From Candidatus Brevibacterium intestinavium (lineage in GTDB: Bacteria > Actinomycetota > Actinomycetes > Actinomycetales > Brevibacteriaceae), in contig DWZN01000230.1 in assembly GCA_019117545.1 (NCBI GenBank), positions 1-42,119 of the forward strand: 42,119 nucleotides of DNA, read 5' to 3'. Below the pieces are notes generated by a model, which saw nothing but the letters and a program-made list of their open reading frames with translations, ran no database searches and had not been told where the DNA came from. The position numbers and the translations under genes were made by a program. This document shows, piece by piece, positions 33,879-41,894 of this stretch; the first letter of the stretch is position 1, and each line of letters starts with the position of its first letter.

Positions 33879-34811
33879 ATGTCTGACCAGTCCCGCCCGC
33901 CCGAAGCACGTCCGTCCGAAGCCGGACTCAACCGACGCCTCGGCGTCCTCGTCGGCTTCGACGGTTCCGACCTCGCAGCCCTGGCCGTGCGCTCCGGCGC
34001 AGTCGAAGCCGAGCGGCGCAACACGACACTGACCGTCGTCACCGCCTATGCGCTGCCGACGATGATCTACCCGAACATGGCTTCCATGCCCAGTGAGCCC
34101 GAAGGCGAGAAGGCGAAGCGGGAGGCGGAGAGCACCCTCGCCGAGGCGACCGAACTCCTGCGCGACCACCCCGGTGAGACGAGCTTCCGCACGGAGTCCG
34201 GCGATCCCGCCGGAGTGCTCGTCACGCTCAGCTCCGCCGCCGAGCTGGTCATCGTCGGCGCACGCGGACGCGGGGGATTCCTCGGCCGCCTCCTCGGCTC
34301 CGTCTCCACCGCCCTGCCCGCCCACGCCCACTGTCCGACCCTCGTCGTCGGCAGGCGCGCCTCATCCGAGACCGCTGCCGATGGTCCCGTGGTCGTCGCC
34401 GTCGACGGCTCGGACTCCGGCCGAGTGGCCATGTTCACCGCAGCCGCCGAGGCCGGCGTGCGCGAGGCCCCGATCGAGGTCGTGGCGGTGCTGCCGGCCG
34501 GAGACGAATGGCTCTACTGGTACCCCGAGCTCGAGCTCAGCTCGGAGGTCTCCGCGCGTCGGCAGAAGCAGCTCGCCGTCGGATTGGACAAGGAGGCGGC
34601 GAAGCTTCGTGAGCAGTTCCCGAACCTGTCCGTGTCCACCTCGGTGCCGGTCGGCGACCCCACTCAGACGCTGGTCGAGATCAGTGCCCGGGCGCAGCTG
34701 CTGGTGATGGGCACGCGGGGTCGCGGGAGGGTCAAGAGTGCTCTGCTCGGCTCCGTCTCCCGCGGGGTGCTCAACCACGCCCAGGGTCCGGTGATGGTGG
34801 TTCCGAGCTGA
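33879..34811 (+). CDS. Tandem universal stress protein
   Basis: This 310-residue protein has two Usp domains. The first (about 15-160) ends with GARGRGGFLGRLLGSVSTALPAHAHCPTLVV. The second (about 170-310) ends with MGTRGRGRVKSALLGSVSRGVLNHAQGPVMVVPS. Both contain the G-2X-G-9X-G-S ATP-binding pattern, so both halves may bind ATP. Such double-domain proteins accumulate under hypoxia or starvation in actinobacteria. The start at 33879 is preceded by GAGAGG. It is monocistronic, with a palindrome upstream and a hairpin terminator downstream. Confidence 0.92.
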   Translation: MSDQSRPPEARPSEAGLNRRLGVLVGFDGSDLAALAVRSGAVEAERRNTTLTVVTAYALPTMIYPNMASMPSEPEGEKAKREAESTLAEATELLRDHPGETSFRTESGDPAGVLVTLSSAAELVIVGARGRGGFLGRLLGSVSTALPAHAHCPTLVVGRRASSETAADGPVVVAVDGSDSGRVAMFTAAAEAGVREAPIEVVAVLPAGDEWLYWYPELELSSEVSARRQKQLAVGLDKEAAKLREQFPNLSVSTSVPVGDPTQTLVEISARAQLLVMGTRGRGRVKSALLGSVSRGVLNHAQGPVMVVPS

Positions 34812-34814
34812 TCA

Positions 34815-34844
34815 GCAAGGCGCCCGGCTGAGCAGGTGCCTTGC
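34815..34844 (+). terminator. Hairpin after the universal stress protein gene
   Basis: GCAAGGCGCC and GGTGCCTTGC form a 10-bp stem with one G-U pair and a 10-nt loop, 4 nt after the stop. Confidence 0.55.
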
Positions 34845-34866
34845 CCGACCCGGCAATGAGGTCGAG

Positions 34867-34908
34867 GCGGTCACCGCCCTCGCAGTCGTCCGTGACGACG
34901 GTGACCGC
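34867..34908 (-). terminator. Nested hairpin after the LPXTG phosphoesterase gene
   Basis: GCGGTCACCG and CGGTGACCGC form an outer 10-bp stem. Inside, GTCGTC and GACGAC form a second 6-bp stem with a CGT loop; its last C is shared with the outer right arm, so the two stems cannot both form fully. It lies about 50 nt past the minus-strand gene end in a convergent gap. Confidence 0.5.
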
Positions 34909-34954
34909 TCCGGCAGCGAGACCGTGACTGCGCTTTCGCCTGCCGTGGAGGATC

Positions 34955-36709
34955 TCAGTGCAGTGCGCTCCGACGCCGCCGGCTCGCAGCCAGCAGCAGA
35001 GCACCGAGGAGGATCGTTCCCGCGCCGAGACCGATCGGAAGTGCGAGCTCAGTTCCCGTGCGCGGCAGGTCGTCGCCGTCCTTCGAGGCGGAAGCTGCAT
35101 CTGACTCCGAGCCTGCCCCCGGCTCGCCGCCCTCGGCCTCGGCGTCCACAGCCGCTGGCGTGGATCCGTCGGCGTCCGCGGCGGTGTCAGCCTCATCGGC
35201 GCTTGTCTCGGTTCCGTCCCGGTTCGGTCCGGCTCCGCCCGAATCGGATTCGCCGCCGGCGGCATCGGCCCCAGCACCAGCACCGTCGCCATCAGCCCCG
35301 GCACCAGCCCCAGCACCGTCAGCATCAGCCCCAGCACCGTCGGCATCGGCGTCGTCGTCCGGTTCCGGAGCTTCGTCCGAGGCGCGGGTGATCTCGACGT
35401 CGTCGATCTCCTCGGACGCGGCTTGCGCCGTGACCTGACCGTCGGTCCCGGTCGGCACTTCGTAGGTCGTCGCCCGCAGAGATCCGTCGGTGACGCGCAC
35501 TCGCGTGAAGGCCGGAACGTCGTTGTGGACGCTCTTTGCCTCCCATTCGAGACCCGGAACATGATCGTAGAACTTCGAACCCGAGGATGAGGTCAGTGTG
35601 AGATACATCGTCTGCCCCGGCTCCTTCTCCTGAGCGATTCCGGCGTCGGACCCGTCGACCGGCTCGCCCTCGGCGTCCATGAGGAACGTTCGATTGTAGA
35701 TGTGATCGTGGCCGGAGACGACGAGATCGATGTCGTTTCGGGCGGCCACCGGAGGAATGGCCTTCCGCAGTCTCCTCACGTCGGCGTCATCGTTGTGGGT
35801 TGCGGTCGAATAGATCGAGTGATGGAATCCGAGGACCTTCCACCGTGCCTCGTCACCGTGCTCGGCGACGACCTCATCGATGAACTCAGCATGCTCGTCG
35901 GTATCGAGTTCGTTCGAGTTGATGTTGATGAACAGGACGCCTGAGTCGATGAACCAGTAGTCTCCTCCTGAGGTGATCGCACCTCCTCCGCCGTGGTCCC
36001 GGCTGACGTTCGGGCGGTTGAAGTGCTGCTCATAGGACTTCGAAGCCACATCGTGGTTGCCGATGGTCGTCGCTTGGGGGACGGTCCTGGTCGCATCGGG
36101 AGCGAGGTACTGCTCGTACTGGCTCTGGCTGTTCGCGATGTTGACCTGATCGCCCATGGAATAGAAGAAGCGCGGATCCTGTGCTGTGGCCAATGCCGAG
36201 TTCAGGGTTCGCTCCCAACCGGCGGCGTCGTCCGGACGCCCTCCGCCGGAGCCGATCTGAGGATCGCCGAAGACGAGGAATTCGCTGTCGCCGCCGCTGG
36301 GGCCGGTGACGAAGTTCTCAACCGGCGTATAGCCGTCCTCTTCGCTGCCGACTTGATAGGCGTACTCGGTGTCGGGTTCCAACCCGGTCATGGCCGCATG
36401 GTTGTAGTGGCGCCTGAGATCGGTGGCGAGCCCGGAGTCGGTGGTCTCTGCACTCTGCGCATCGGCGGGCAGCTGCCCATCGTCGACCTCTGAGGCCTTC
36501 GCCCACCGAATCTCTCCCCCGCCGGAGCTCTCACTCATCCACGACAGGTTGCGAGAGGTCTCATCGCCGCCGACCTGAAGGACGGGATCGCTGATCACGG
36601 ACTCCTCCGTCACGTCGGCCTGGGCGGGGATGGGCGCGGCGACCAGCCCGGTGACCAGCGCCAGAACCGATGCGAAGCTGAATGATCTGTTGAGATGTTG
36701 AGTTTTCAC
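34955..36709 (-). CDS. LPXTG-anchored purple acid phosphatase-like metallophosphoesterase
   Basis: The 584-residue protein is secreted and wall-anchored. A signal peptide (hydrophobic FASVLALVTGLVAAPIPAQA) ends near residue 31. An N-terminal fibronectin-like domain of the purple acid phosphatase type spans about 38-136. The catalytic domain has VFGDPQIG (147-153), YSMGDQVN (183-190), TIGNHD (215-220), LGFHHSIY and VVSGHDHIYNR (330-340), the full metallophosphoesterase ligand set. Residues of about 448-545 are an Asp/Ala/Gly/Glu-rich stalk with repeats. LPRTG at 548-552, a hydrophobic helix and RRRRSALH form the sortase signal. The start is GTG at 36709 with AGGA upstream. The substrate is probably extracellular phosphomonoesters or nucleotides; no sortase gene is nearby. 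Confidence 0.92.
   Translation of the reverse strand: MKTQHLNRSFSFASVLALVTGLVAAPIPAQADVTEESVISDPVLQVGGDETSRNLSWMSESSGGGEIRWAKASEVDDGQLPADAQSAETTDSGLATDLRRHYNHAAMTGLEPDTEYAYQVGSEEDGYTPVENFVTGPSGGDSEFLVFGDPQIGSGGGRPDDAAGWERTLNSALATAQDPRFFYSMGDQVNIANSQSQYEQYLAPDATRTVPQATTIGNHDVASKSYEQHFNRPNVSRDHGGGGAITSGGDYWFIDSGVLFININSNELDTDEHAEFIDEVVAEHGDEARWKVLGFHHSIYSTATHNDDADVRRLRKAIPPVAARNDIDLVVSGHDHIYNRTFLMDAEGEPVDGSDAGIAQEKEPGQTMYLTLTSSSGSKFYDHVPGLEWEAKSVHNDVPAFTRVRVTDGSLRATTYEVPTGTDGQVTAQAASEEIDDVEITRASDEAPEPDDDADADGAGADADGAGAGAGADGDGAGAGADAAGGESDSGGAGPNRDGTETSADEADTAADADGSTPAAVDAEAEGGEPGAGSESDAASASKDGDDLPRTGTELALPIGLGAGTILLGALLLAASRRRRSALH
35265..35350 (-). repeat. Short tandem repeats encoding the acidic stalk
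   Basis: Within the stalk region of the phosphoesterase, a 21-bp unit repeats exactly end to end with two changes (35307-35327 and 35328-35348; core CCCAGCACCGTC on the plus strand), with further partial copies to the left. The unit length is a multiple of three, so copy changes would lengthen or shorten the Gly/Ala/Asp stalk without breaking the frame. Confidence 0.7.
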
Positions 36710-36838
36710 CCGACCATTCCTACTGCTCGGTAATTAAAGCTCGCCTGTCGAGAGACGACCCACAGCGAAACGACAGGTGAATTTCTGACAACGGAATCGA
36801 CCGATCGTGCCGCCGCCCTGCCATCACCTGCCGCCGCC

Positions 36839-36866
36839 TGGCAATCCCCGTCGCCTGGGGTACAGT
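36839..36866 (+). promoter_or_regulatory. Promoter for the TPP riboswitch transcript
   Basis: TGGCAA (36839-36844) and TACAGT (36861-36866) are spaced by 16 nt, and the -10 box ends about 8 nt before the start of the riboswitch fold. Confidence 0.45.
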
Positions 36867-36873
36867 GGTGGCT

Positions 36874-36965
36874 ACGACAGGGGAGCGCCGTCAGGGGCGC
36901 TGAGAGTGCAGGTGAAGCTGCAGACCCTCGAACCTGATGCGGTCAGTACCGCCGAAGGAAGTCGA
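36874..36965 (+). ncRNA. TPP (thiamine pyrophosphate) riboswitch
   Basis: The conserved THI-element segments appear in order: GGGGAGC near 36880, GCTGAGAGT (36899-36907), ACCCTCGAACCTGATG (36923-36938) and GGTCAGTACCGCCGAAGGAA (36941-36960). A closing CGAC/GTCG pairing brings 36875-36878 and 36961-36964 together. It lies directly before the ykoEDC thiamine-precursor transporter operon, so TPP should turn the operon off. Confidence 0.95.
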
Positions 36966-36977
36966 GACTCTTCTACC

Positions 36978-36996
36978 CCTCCTTGATCCGAGGAGG
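36978..36996 (+). promoter_or_regulatory. Shine-Dalgarno-sequestering hairpin of the riboswitch
   Basis: CCTCCT (36978-36983) is perfectly complementary to AGGAGG (36991-36996), the ribosome site of ykoE, with a 7-nt loop. This is the expected off state of a translation-controlling TPP riboswitch, 13 nt after the aptamer. Confidence 0.75.
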
Positions 36997-37000
36997 CACA

Positions 37001-37630
37001 ATGCCGAAAACCACCACGCCGAATTCCACGCCGTCGACCGCGCCGGTCCACACCCTGGCGCCGAAGACGAAGAAGTGGCGCGTCGTCGACTACGTCACCA
37101 CCGCCGTGCTCGGCATCGCCGTCGGGCTCGTGTTCTGGGTGCTGGCGCTGAGCTGGAAGGTCCTCGAACTCGCGGTCCAGGCCTTCCCTCCCTCGATCGG
37201 CCTCATCGCGGGCCTGTGGGTCCTCGCCGGGCCCCTGGCCGGTGCGATCATCCGCAAACCCGGTGCCGCGCTCCTGTGCGAACTCATCGCTGCTGTCGTC
37301 GAGGCGGTCCTCGGTTCCCACTTCGGCGCCACCGTGCTGCTGTCCGGGCTGCTCCAGGGCCTCGGTGCCGAACTCGTCTTCGCGGCCTTCGGGTACAAGC
37401 GGTTCACGCTCTGGATCACTGCGGCCTCGGGCATGCTGGCCGCAGCCTTCATGGCCGTGAGCGAGAACATCATGTACAACGCCGAATGGCAGTTCGGCTA
37501 CCAGGCGATCTACGCGGTGTGTGCGATCGTGTCCGGTCTCGTCCTCTCCGGCATCGGGGCCTGGTACGCCTACCGTGCGATCGCGAGGACCGGGGCGCTG
37601 AGTTCGTTCGCCTCCGGTCGTCTGCGCTGA
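37001..37630 (+). CDS. ykoE: ECF transporter substrate-binding membrane subunit YkoE
   Basis: This 209-residue membrane protein is the S component of a thiamine or hydroxymethylpyrimidine uptake system. It has about five hydrophobic segments (VVDYVTTAVLGIAVGLVFWVLALSW, LIAGLWVLAGPLAGAIIRKPGAALLCELIAAVVEAVLGS and others). The RKPGAALLCELIAA-EAVLGSHFG pattern is typical of YkoE. The ATG at 37001 is 4 nt after AGGAGG. Control by the TPP riboswitch identifies the cargo class. The stop overlaps the ykoD start as TGATG. Confidence 0.92.
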   Translation: MPKTTTPNSTPSTAPVHTLAPKTKKWRVVDYVTTAVLGIAVGLVFWVLALSWKVLELAVQAFPPSIGLIAGLWVLAGPLAGAIIRKPGAALLCELIAAVVEAVLGSHFGATVLLSGLLQGLGAELVFAAFGYKRFTLWITAASGMLAAAFMAVSENIMYNAEWQFGYQAIYAVCAIVSGLVLSGIGAWYAYRAIARTGALSSFASGRLR

Positions 37631-39159
37631 TGGGTCTGCCGATCACGGCGCGCGGGTATTCGTGGACCCACGCCGACCGCGATGAGCCGGCCGTCGGTCC
37701 GCTCGATCTCGACATCCCCGCCGGGCAGAAGGTCCTCCTGCTCGGCCCGTCCGGAGCGGGCAAATCCACGCTGCTGCACGCGCTGGCCGGTGTCCTGCCC
37801 GAGGAGTCCGGCACCCCAAACGGTGAGCTGCTCGTCGGCGACACCGGCCCGGACCCGCACCGAGGTGAGACCGGATTGGTCCTGCAGGACCCCGAATCGC
37901 AGGTGATCTTCTCCCGGGTCGGCGACGACGTCGCCTTCGGAATGGAGAACCTCGGCCTGCCCGCCGAGACCATCGACTCCCAGATCCGCGAATCGCTGGC
38001 CGCGCTCGGTCTCGATCTGCGGCTCGACCATCCGACGGCGGCCCTGTCCGGAGGACAGAAGCAGCGCCTGGCCCTGGCCGGGATCCATGCGATGTCTCCG
38101 CAGGTGATCATCCTCGACGAACCCACGGCGAATATCGACGCGGACTCGGCCGGTGGGATCAGGGACGCCGTTCTCTCCGTCCAGGCGGCTAACTCGGCGA
38201 CCATGGTCGTCGTCGAGCACCGGGTCGGCCTGTGGCTCGACCACGTCGACCGCGTCATCGTGCTCGGACGTGAGGGCCTGGTCGCCGAGGGGTCGCCGCA
38301 GAGCGTCTTCTCAGACCCGGGACTGACGGCCGCGCTCATCGGCTGCGGCATCTGGGTGCCGACCGGTCCCAACGCGCCGGCCGAAGCGCGGGCCCAACCC
38401 ACCGTCGAGGCGGCTCCGGGTTCGGGAACCGACGACGAAGAGGGCGAGGTGCTGCTGCGGGCCGAGAGCCTGGCGGTGTCCCGTCCGCGTGCGAAGGCAC
38501 CGGCGGCCGCCGGCATCGACCTCACCGTCCGGGCCGGACAGGCCGTGGGGATCGTCGGCCCCAATGGAGCCGGCAAGTCCACGACCGCTCTGACGCTGGC
38601 CGGCCTGCTGCCCGAGTTCGCGGGTCAGGTGACTGCCGAACCGGCGCTGCGGGGGAAGACCGGGCAGGTCCGGCCCTTCGCCTGGCCCTCGGCGCTGCTG
38701 GCACCGCGCATCGGCATGGTCTTCCAGGAACCGGCCCATCAGTTCCTCACCGCCGAGGTGGCCGCCGAGCTGAGACTGGGCCCGCACCTGGCCGGGTGGT
38801 CCAGGGCCGAGGTCGACGACCGCGTCGGGCAGCTGCTCGATGTGCTCGGTTTGAATGACCTGGCCGGGGCGCACCCGCAGAGCCTGTCCGGAGGAGAGAA
38901 GCGTCGCCTGTCGGTGGCGGCCATGCTCGCTCCCCGACCGCAGGTCCTCATCGTCGATGAGCCGACCTTCGGTCAGGACGCCCTGACCTGGGCCGGGCTG
39001 GTCGAGCTGTTCCTCGACGCACTGGGCCGCGGCTCGGCGGTCGTCGCCGTCAGTCACGACCGTGCCTTCCTCGATGCGATCGGGGCCAGACGGGTCGATC
39101 TCGGCGCGTTCTCGACCCCCGCATCGGCGCAGGCACCGGCAGGTGGTCGCGGTGAGTGA
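37630..39159 (+). CDS. ykoD: ECF transporter ATPase YkoD (two ABC domains)
   Basis: This 509-residue double ATPase powers thiamine-precursor import. Domain 1 has the Walker A GPSGAGKST (39-47), LSGGQKQRLALAG signature and VIILDEPTANID Walker B. Domain 2 has GPNGAGKST, LSGGEKRRLSVAAML and VLIVDEPTFGQD, each followed by its switch His (VVEHRVG and AVSHDRAF). A linker of about 40 residues rich in Ala/Glu joins them. The ATG at 37630 overlaps the ykoE stop by one base; codons upstream in the same frame belong to the ykoE region read out of frame. It overlaps ykoC by 8 nt. Confidence 0.95.
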   Translation: MGLPITARGYSWTHADRDEPAVGPLDLDIPAGQKVLLLGPSGAGKSTLLHALAGVLPEESGTPNGELLVGDTGPDPHRGETGLVLQDPESQVIFSRVGDDVAFGMENLGLPAETIDSQIRESLAALGLDLRLDHPTAALSGGQKQRLALAGIHAMSPQVIILDEPTANIDADSAGGIRDAVLSVQAANSATMVVVEHRVGLWLDHVDRVIVLGREGLVAEGSPQSVFSDPGLTAALIGCGIWVPTGPNAPAEARAQPTVEAAPGSGTDDEEGEVLLRAESLAVSRPRAKAPAAAGIDLTVRAGQAVGIVGPNGAGKSTTALTLAGLLPEFAGQVTAEPALRGKTGQVRPFAWPSALLAPRIGMVFQEPAHQFLTAEVAAELRLGPHLAGWSRAEVDDRVGQLLDVLGLNDLAGAHPQSLSGGEKRRLSVAAMLAPRPQVLIVDEPTFGQDALTWAGLVELFLDALGRGSAVVAVSHDRAFLDAIGARRVDLGAFSTPASAQAPAGGRGE

Positions 39160-39997
39160 GCAGCTCGCACGCAGGCGCTCCTCCGCCGAAGTCGGCGTCG
39201 AGGATCCCGGTCAGCTCATTCCCGTGGTGCGCACCACGGCGGTGGTCAGGTGCAATCCGCTGACGAAGATCGCCATGGCCCTCATCCTCATGGTCGGGGC
39301 GCTGCTGAGCATCGACGTCGTCTCCGCCGGTGTGGTGCTCCTGTTCTGCCTTCTCGGACTGCCTGCCACAGGCCTCGACCTCACCGCAGCCCTCAAACGA
39401 CTGTGGTTCCTGCCGGCCGGGGCCCTGATGGCGGCATGGGGCACGGCGATACTTGCGGAGAAGACCGGGACGGTCGTCATCGACGTCGGTCCCGTCCTCA
39501 TGACCACGGGATCGCTGAGCGCGGCCGCGGCGATCTTCGTGCGCGCTCTCGCCTTGGCGATACCGCTCATCGTGCTCGCCTCGACGATCGATCCGCGCGA
39601 TCTCTCCGATGCCCTCATCCAGCATCTGCGGCTGCCGGAGGTCGTGGTCGTCTCCGTGCTCGCCGCCGGTCGGCTGCTGGGCCTGCTGGTCAGCGAGTGG
39701 CAGGTGCTGGCGATGGCCAGGCGGGCCAGAGGGATGGCCGGCGGTTCGCTCGCTCGGCGCACGAGGAGTCTGTTCAGCGCTGTCTTCGTTCTGCTCGTGG
39801 TCTCGATCAGGCGGGCGACGACACTGGCGATGGCGATGGAGGGCCGTGCCTTCGGTCGTCCCGGACGCACGTGGCGCAGGCGTTCGACGTTCGCAGTCCG
39901 GGACGTCGCCGCAGTGGTCTCGGCCCTGGTCGTGTGTGTGCTCGCCATCGTCGCCGCCCACGTGCTGGGCACCTGGAATCCGATCATCGCCGGTTGA
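39152..39997 (+). CDS. ykoC: ECF transporter transmembrane T component YkoC
   Basis: This 281-residue T component (CbiQ-type) couples ATP hydrolysis to the S component. It has hydrophobic segments IAMALILMVGALLSIDVVSAGVVLLFCLLGL and AAAIFVRALALAIPLIVLASTI, and the coupling-helix motifs MARRARGMAG and MAMEGRAFGRPGRTW (Ala-Arg-Gly and Gly-Arg-Ala types) that contact the ATPase. The start is GTG at 39152, 8 nt inside ykoD. Only 9 nt separate its stop from the end of the convergent DUF4287-like gene, with no room for a separate terminator. Confidence 0.92.
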   Translation: MSEQLARRRSSAEVGVEDPGQLIPVVRTTAVVRCNPLTKIAMALILMVGALLSIDVVSAGVVLLFCLLGLPATGLDLTAALKRLWFLPAGALMAAWGTAILAEKTGTVVIDVGPVLMTTGSLSAAAAIFVRALALAIPLIVLASTIDPRDLSDALIQHLRLPEVVVVSVLAAGRLLGLLVSEWQVLAMARRARGMAGGSLARRTRSLFSAVFVLLVVSIRRATTLAMAMEGRAFGRPGRTWRRRSTFAVRDVAAVVSALVVCVLAIVAAHVLGTWNPIIAG

Positions 39998-40006
39998 GCG
40001 GTCGGC

Positions 40007-40597
40007 TCAGGCAGGGCGATCGGAATCGATCGGGCTCACCTGACCGATGAGGTCCTTGAGGTGCGCTCTCCATTCCTCGACCGCTGCGGCGTCGGGCAGC
40101 CTGGAGACGGTGAGGACGAGCAGGGTGCGGTCGGCGGGCTTCGCCTCGGCGGCGGCTTCGAATCTCGTCCCGTCTTCGAGGCCCGCGCGCCAGAAGGAGC
40201 GCTTCTGGGTCCGCGACCGACGCGGCCGGTCCGTCAGTTCCACGCCCGCGTCCGGGCTGAGACCCTGCGGTGGACGGTCGTCGATGAGTTCGGCGAAACC
40301 GGCGATCACCTCGTCCCGGTCACCGGTGAGGGTGCGTGAGACGGCGACGTCGAAGGTGCCGTCGGCGCGCTGACCGGGCACCCTCCTGCCGATCTCCTGT
40401 TCGTAGGCGACGACCGCGCCCTGGACCCACCATTCGTGTCTGTCGACGATGCCGTCGAACTGCGGGCCGAGGGCCTCGGCGAGTTCCTTGTGGCTCGCCG
40501 AGGCCCCGCCCGCGGCCTCGAGGCGAGCGCGGATGGTCGACCAGGGTTCGCCGAGGGCCGTCTCGATCGCCTGCACATTCGCTGCTCTGGTCGCCAT
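40007..40597 (-). CDS. DUF4287-like hypothetical protein
   Basis: This 196-residue soluble protein's first 75 residues (IETALGEPWSTIRARLEAAGGASASHKELAEALG then DRHEWWVQGAVVAYEQEIGRR) resemble the DUF4287 pattern of a Trp-centred helix, an SHKE motif and a WW segment. The C-terminal part has SRTLTGDRDEVIAGFAEL and KRSFWRAGLEDGTRFEAAAEAKPADRTLLVLTVSRL, reminiscent of an SRPBCC-type lipid/ligand-binding fold. Function unknown. There is no ribosome site, and a promoter ends 7 nt before the ATG, so the mRNA is probably leaderless. Confidence 0.72.
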   Translation of the reverse strand: MATRAANVQAIETALGEPWSTIRARLEAAGGASASHKELAEALGPQFDGIVDRHEWWVQGAVVAYEQEIGRRVPGQRADGTFDVAVSRTLTGDRDEVIAGFAELIDDRPPQGLSPDAGVELTDRPRRSRTQKRSFWRAGLEDGTRFEAAAEAKPADRTLLVLTVSRLPDAAAVEEWRAHLKDLIGQVSPIDSDRPA

Positions 40598-40604
40598 GGG
40601 GAGG

Positions 40605-40633
40605 AGTCTATTCCGACCCGGACCGGCTGTCGA
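40605..40633 (-). promoter_or_regulatory. Leaderless-type promoter of the DUF4287-like gene
   Basis: On the minus strand TCGACA (40633-40628) and TAGACT (40610-40605) are exactly 17 nt apart. The -10 box ends 7 nt before the ATG at 40597, placing the start of transcription at or next to the start codon. Confidence 0.6.
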
Positions 40634-40640
40634 TGTCGAA

Positions 40641-40669
40641 AGGGCCCCTGGAGGAGCTCCAGGGGCCCT
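40641..40669 (-). terminator. Strong hairpin after the monooxygenase gene
   Basis: AGGGCCCCTGGAG and CTCCAGGGGCCCT form a perfect 13-bp stem with a GAG loop, followed on the minus strand by TTTCG. It lies 22 nt past the stop of the small monooxygenase gene. Confidence 0.75.
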
Positions 40670-40691
40670 GGTGAGGGTGCGGCTGTGCGGG

Positions 40692-41012
40692 TCAGTCGAT
40701 CTTCAGTTCGCCCATCTCGTCCCAGCCCTCGCCGTCGATCTTGCGCGAGATGATCTTCGGCGTCGAGGCCAGGTGCGGACGCATGGCTTCGAGTCCGGCG
40801 GCGAAGTGATCGCTCTTGACGTGCGGTTCCGCGCCTTCGTCGGTGAATGCCTCGACGAGAACGTACTCGTTCGGGTTCTCCAGGCTCTTCGACCATTCGA
40901 AGAAGAGGTTCCCGGGTTCTGCGCGGGTCGCCTCGGTGAAGGCGCGCACCGCCTCGGGGAACTCGTCGACGCTGTCGGGCTTCACGTCGTACTTCACAAC
41001 GATGAAAATCAT
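40692..41012 (-). CDS. Antibiotic biosynthesis monooxygenase (ABM)-family protein
   Basis: This 106-residue ferredoxin-like fold protein reads FIVVKYDVKPDSVDEFPEAVRAFTEATRAEPGNLFFEWSKSLENPNEYVLVEAFTDEGAEPHVKSDHF. This is the ABM pattern with the conserved EPG, the E-W/F-S-x-x strand and the His near HVKSDHF. Small single-domain members are often quinol or heme-active enzymes or of unknown substrate. AGGAG precedes the ATG. It appears monocistronic, ending at a strong hairpin. Confidence 0.88.
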   Translation of the reverse strand: MIFIVVKYDVKPDSVDEFPEAVRAFTEATRAEPGNLFFEWSKSLENPNEYVLVEAFTDEGAEPHVKSDHFAAGLEAMRPHLASTPKIISRKIDGEGWDEMGELKID

Positions 41013-41134
41013 GATGGATTCTCCTCAGTCGGATCTCGGGTGGATCGTCGGTTATCGGATGGGCTCGGTGTCAGCTTAGTTCGCGACGGACCAGGTTTCG
41101 ACCGGCCCCGAAGCCGCCTGGCCCATCGTGGTCC

Positions 41135-41737
41135 TCAGAGCCTCTCGGCGATGAGGACGAGGAAGTCGCTGTCGGCCTCGAAGGGGTGGAGTTCCCAGGT
41201 GGAGAACTTGAGGTCGATGAACATTCCGGTGGCCTTGATGTCCTCGGCGAAGTCGTCGAAGTCGTAGCCGCGACCGGCACCGAAACCGGACACGAGGCGA
41301 CCACCGTGTTTGAGGGCCGATTTGATGTTGCCCAGCGTCTGTCGGCGTGAGGCCGGGTCCAAGAAGGCGAGCACATTGCCGGCGCAGAAGGCCACATCGA
41401 TCTCGGTGATCCCCGCGGCGGCGAAATCGAAGTCGGCGAGGTCACCGGTGTGCCATTGACCTGCCGGGAAGTCCTCCTCGGCGACGGAGATGAGGAATTC
41501 GTCGAGGTCGACGCCGAAGACGGTGTGTCCCTCGCTCAGGAGCAGGCCCCCGGCTCGGCCGGTCCCGCAGCCGGCATCGAGGATGCGGGCCTCGCGCGGG
41601 GCCATCGCATTGACGAAGCGGGCCTCTCCCCCGATGTCGTGGCCCGCGGCGGCGCGTTTGCGCCACATCTGCGCGTAGTTGGCCGAATGCTCGGGATTGG
41701 CCCTGCGTACCTGGTTCCACCGGTGATCGAAGCTCAT
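41135..41737 (-). CDS. Class I SAM-dependent methyltransferase
   Basis: This protein of about 200 residues begins MSFDHRWNQVRRANPEHSANYAQMWRKRAAAGHDIGGEARFVNAM. The Rossmann SAM-binding motif ARILDAGCGTGRAGGLLLSEGHTVFGVDLDEFLI follows near residue 55, then TEIDVAFCAGNVLAFLDPASRRQTLGNIKSALKHGGRLVSGFG. The substrate is unknown. An ATG three codons earlier (41746) is an alternative start. A 122-nt gap separates it from the monooxygenase gene. Confidence 0.87.
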   Translation of the reverse strand: MSFDHRWNQVRRANPEHSANYAQMWRKRAAAGHDIGGEARFVNAMAPREARILDAGCGTGRAGGLLLSEGHTVFGVDLDEFLISVAEEDFPAGQWHTGDLADFDFAAAGITEIDVAFCAGNVLAFLDPASRRQTLGNIKSALKHGGRLVSGFGAGRGYDFDDFAEDIKATGMFIDLKFSTWELHPFEADSDFLVLIAERL

Positions 41738-41894
41738 AGCTCTCATCCTAGGAGATGCACCAGTGGTGCTGTCCGCGGCCGTCGTCGGGCCGGTTCTGGC
41801 TCGACGGGTGCCGGTGGCAGACCCCGGCTGCCGAAGACGTCGAGATGTTCGTCGAGCGCCTTGTTCGACACGAGGTGATCGCGCTCGATCCCGC

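Noticed and set aside
36937-37629. Extended YkoD start upstream of 37630
   Set aside because: The extra codons are ykoE and riboswitch sequence read in another frame. The Walker A distance is normal from the ATG at 37630, which overlaps the ykoE stop.
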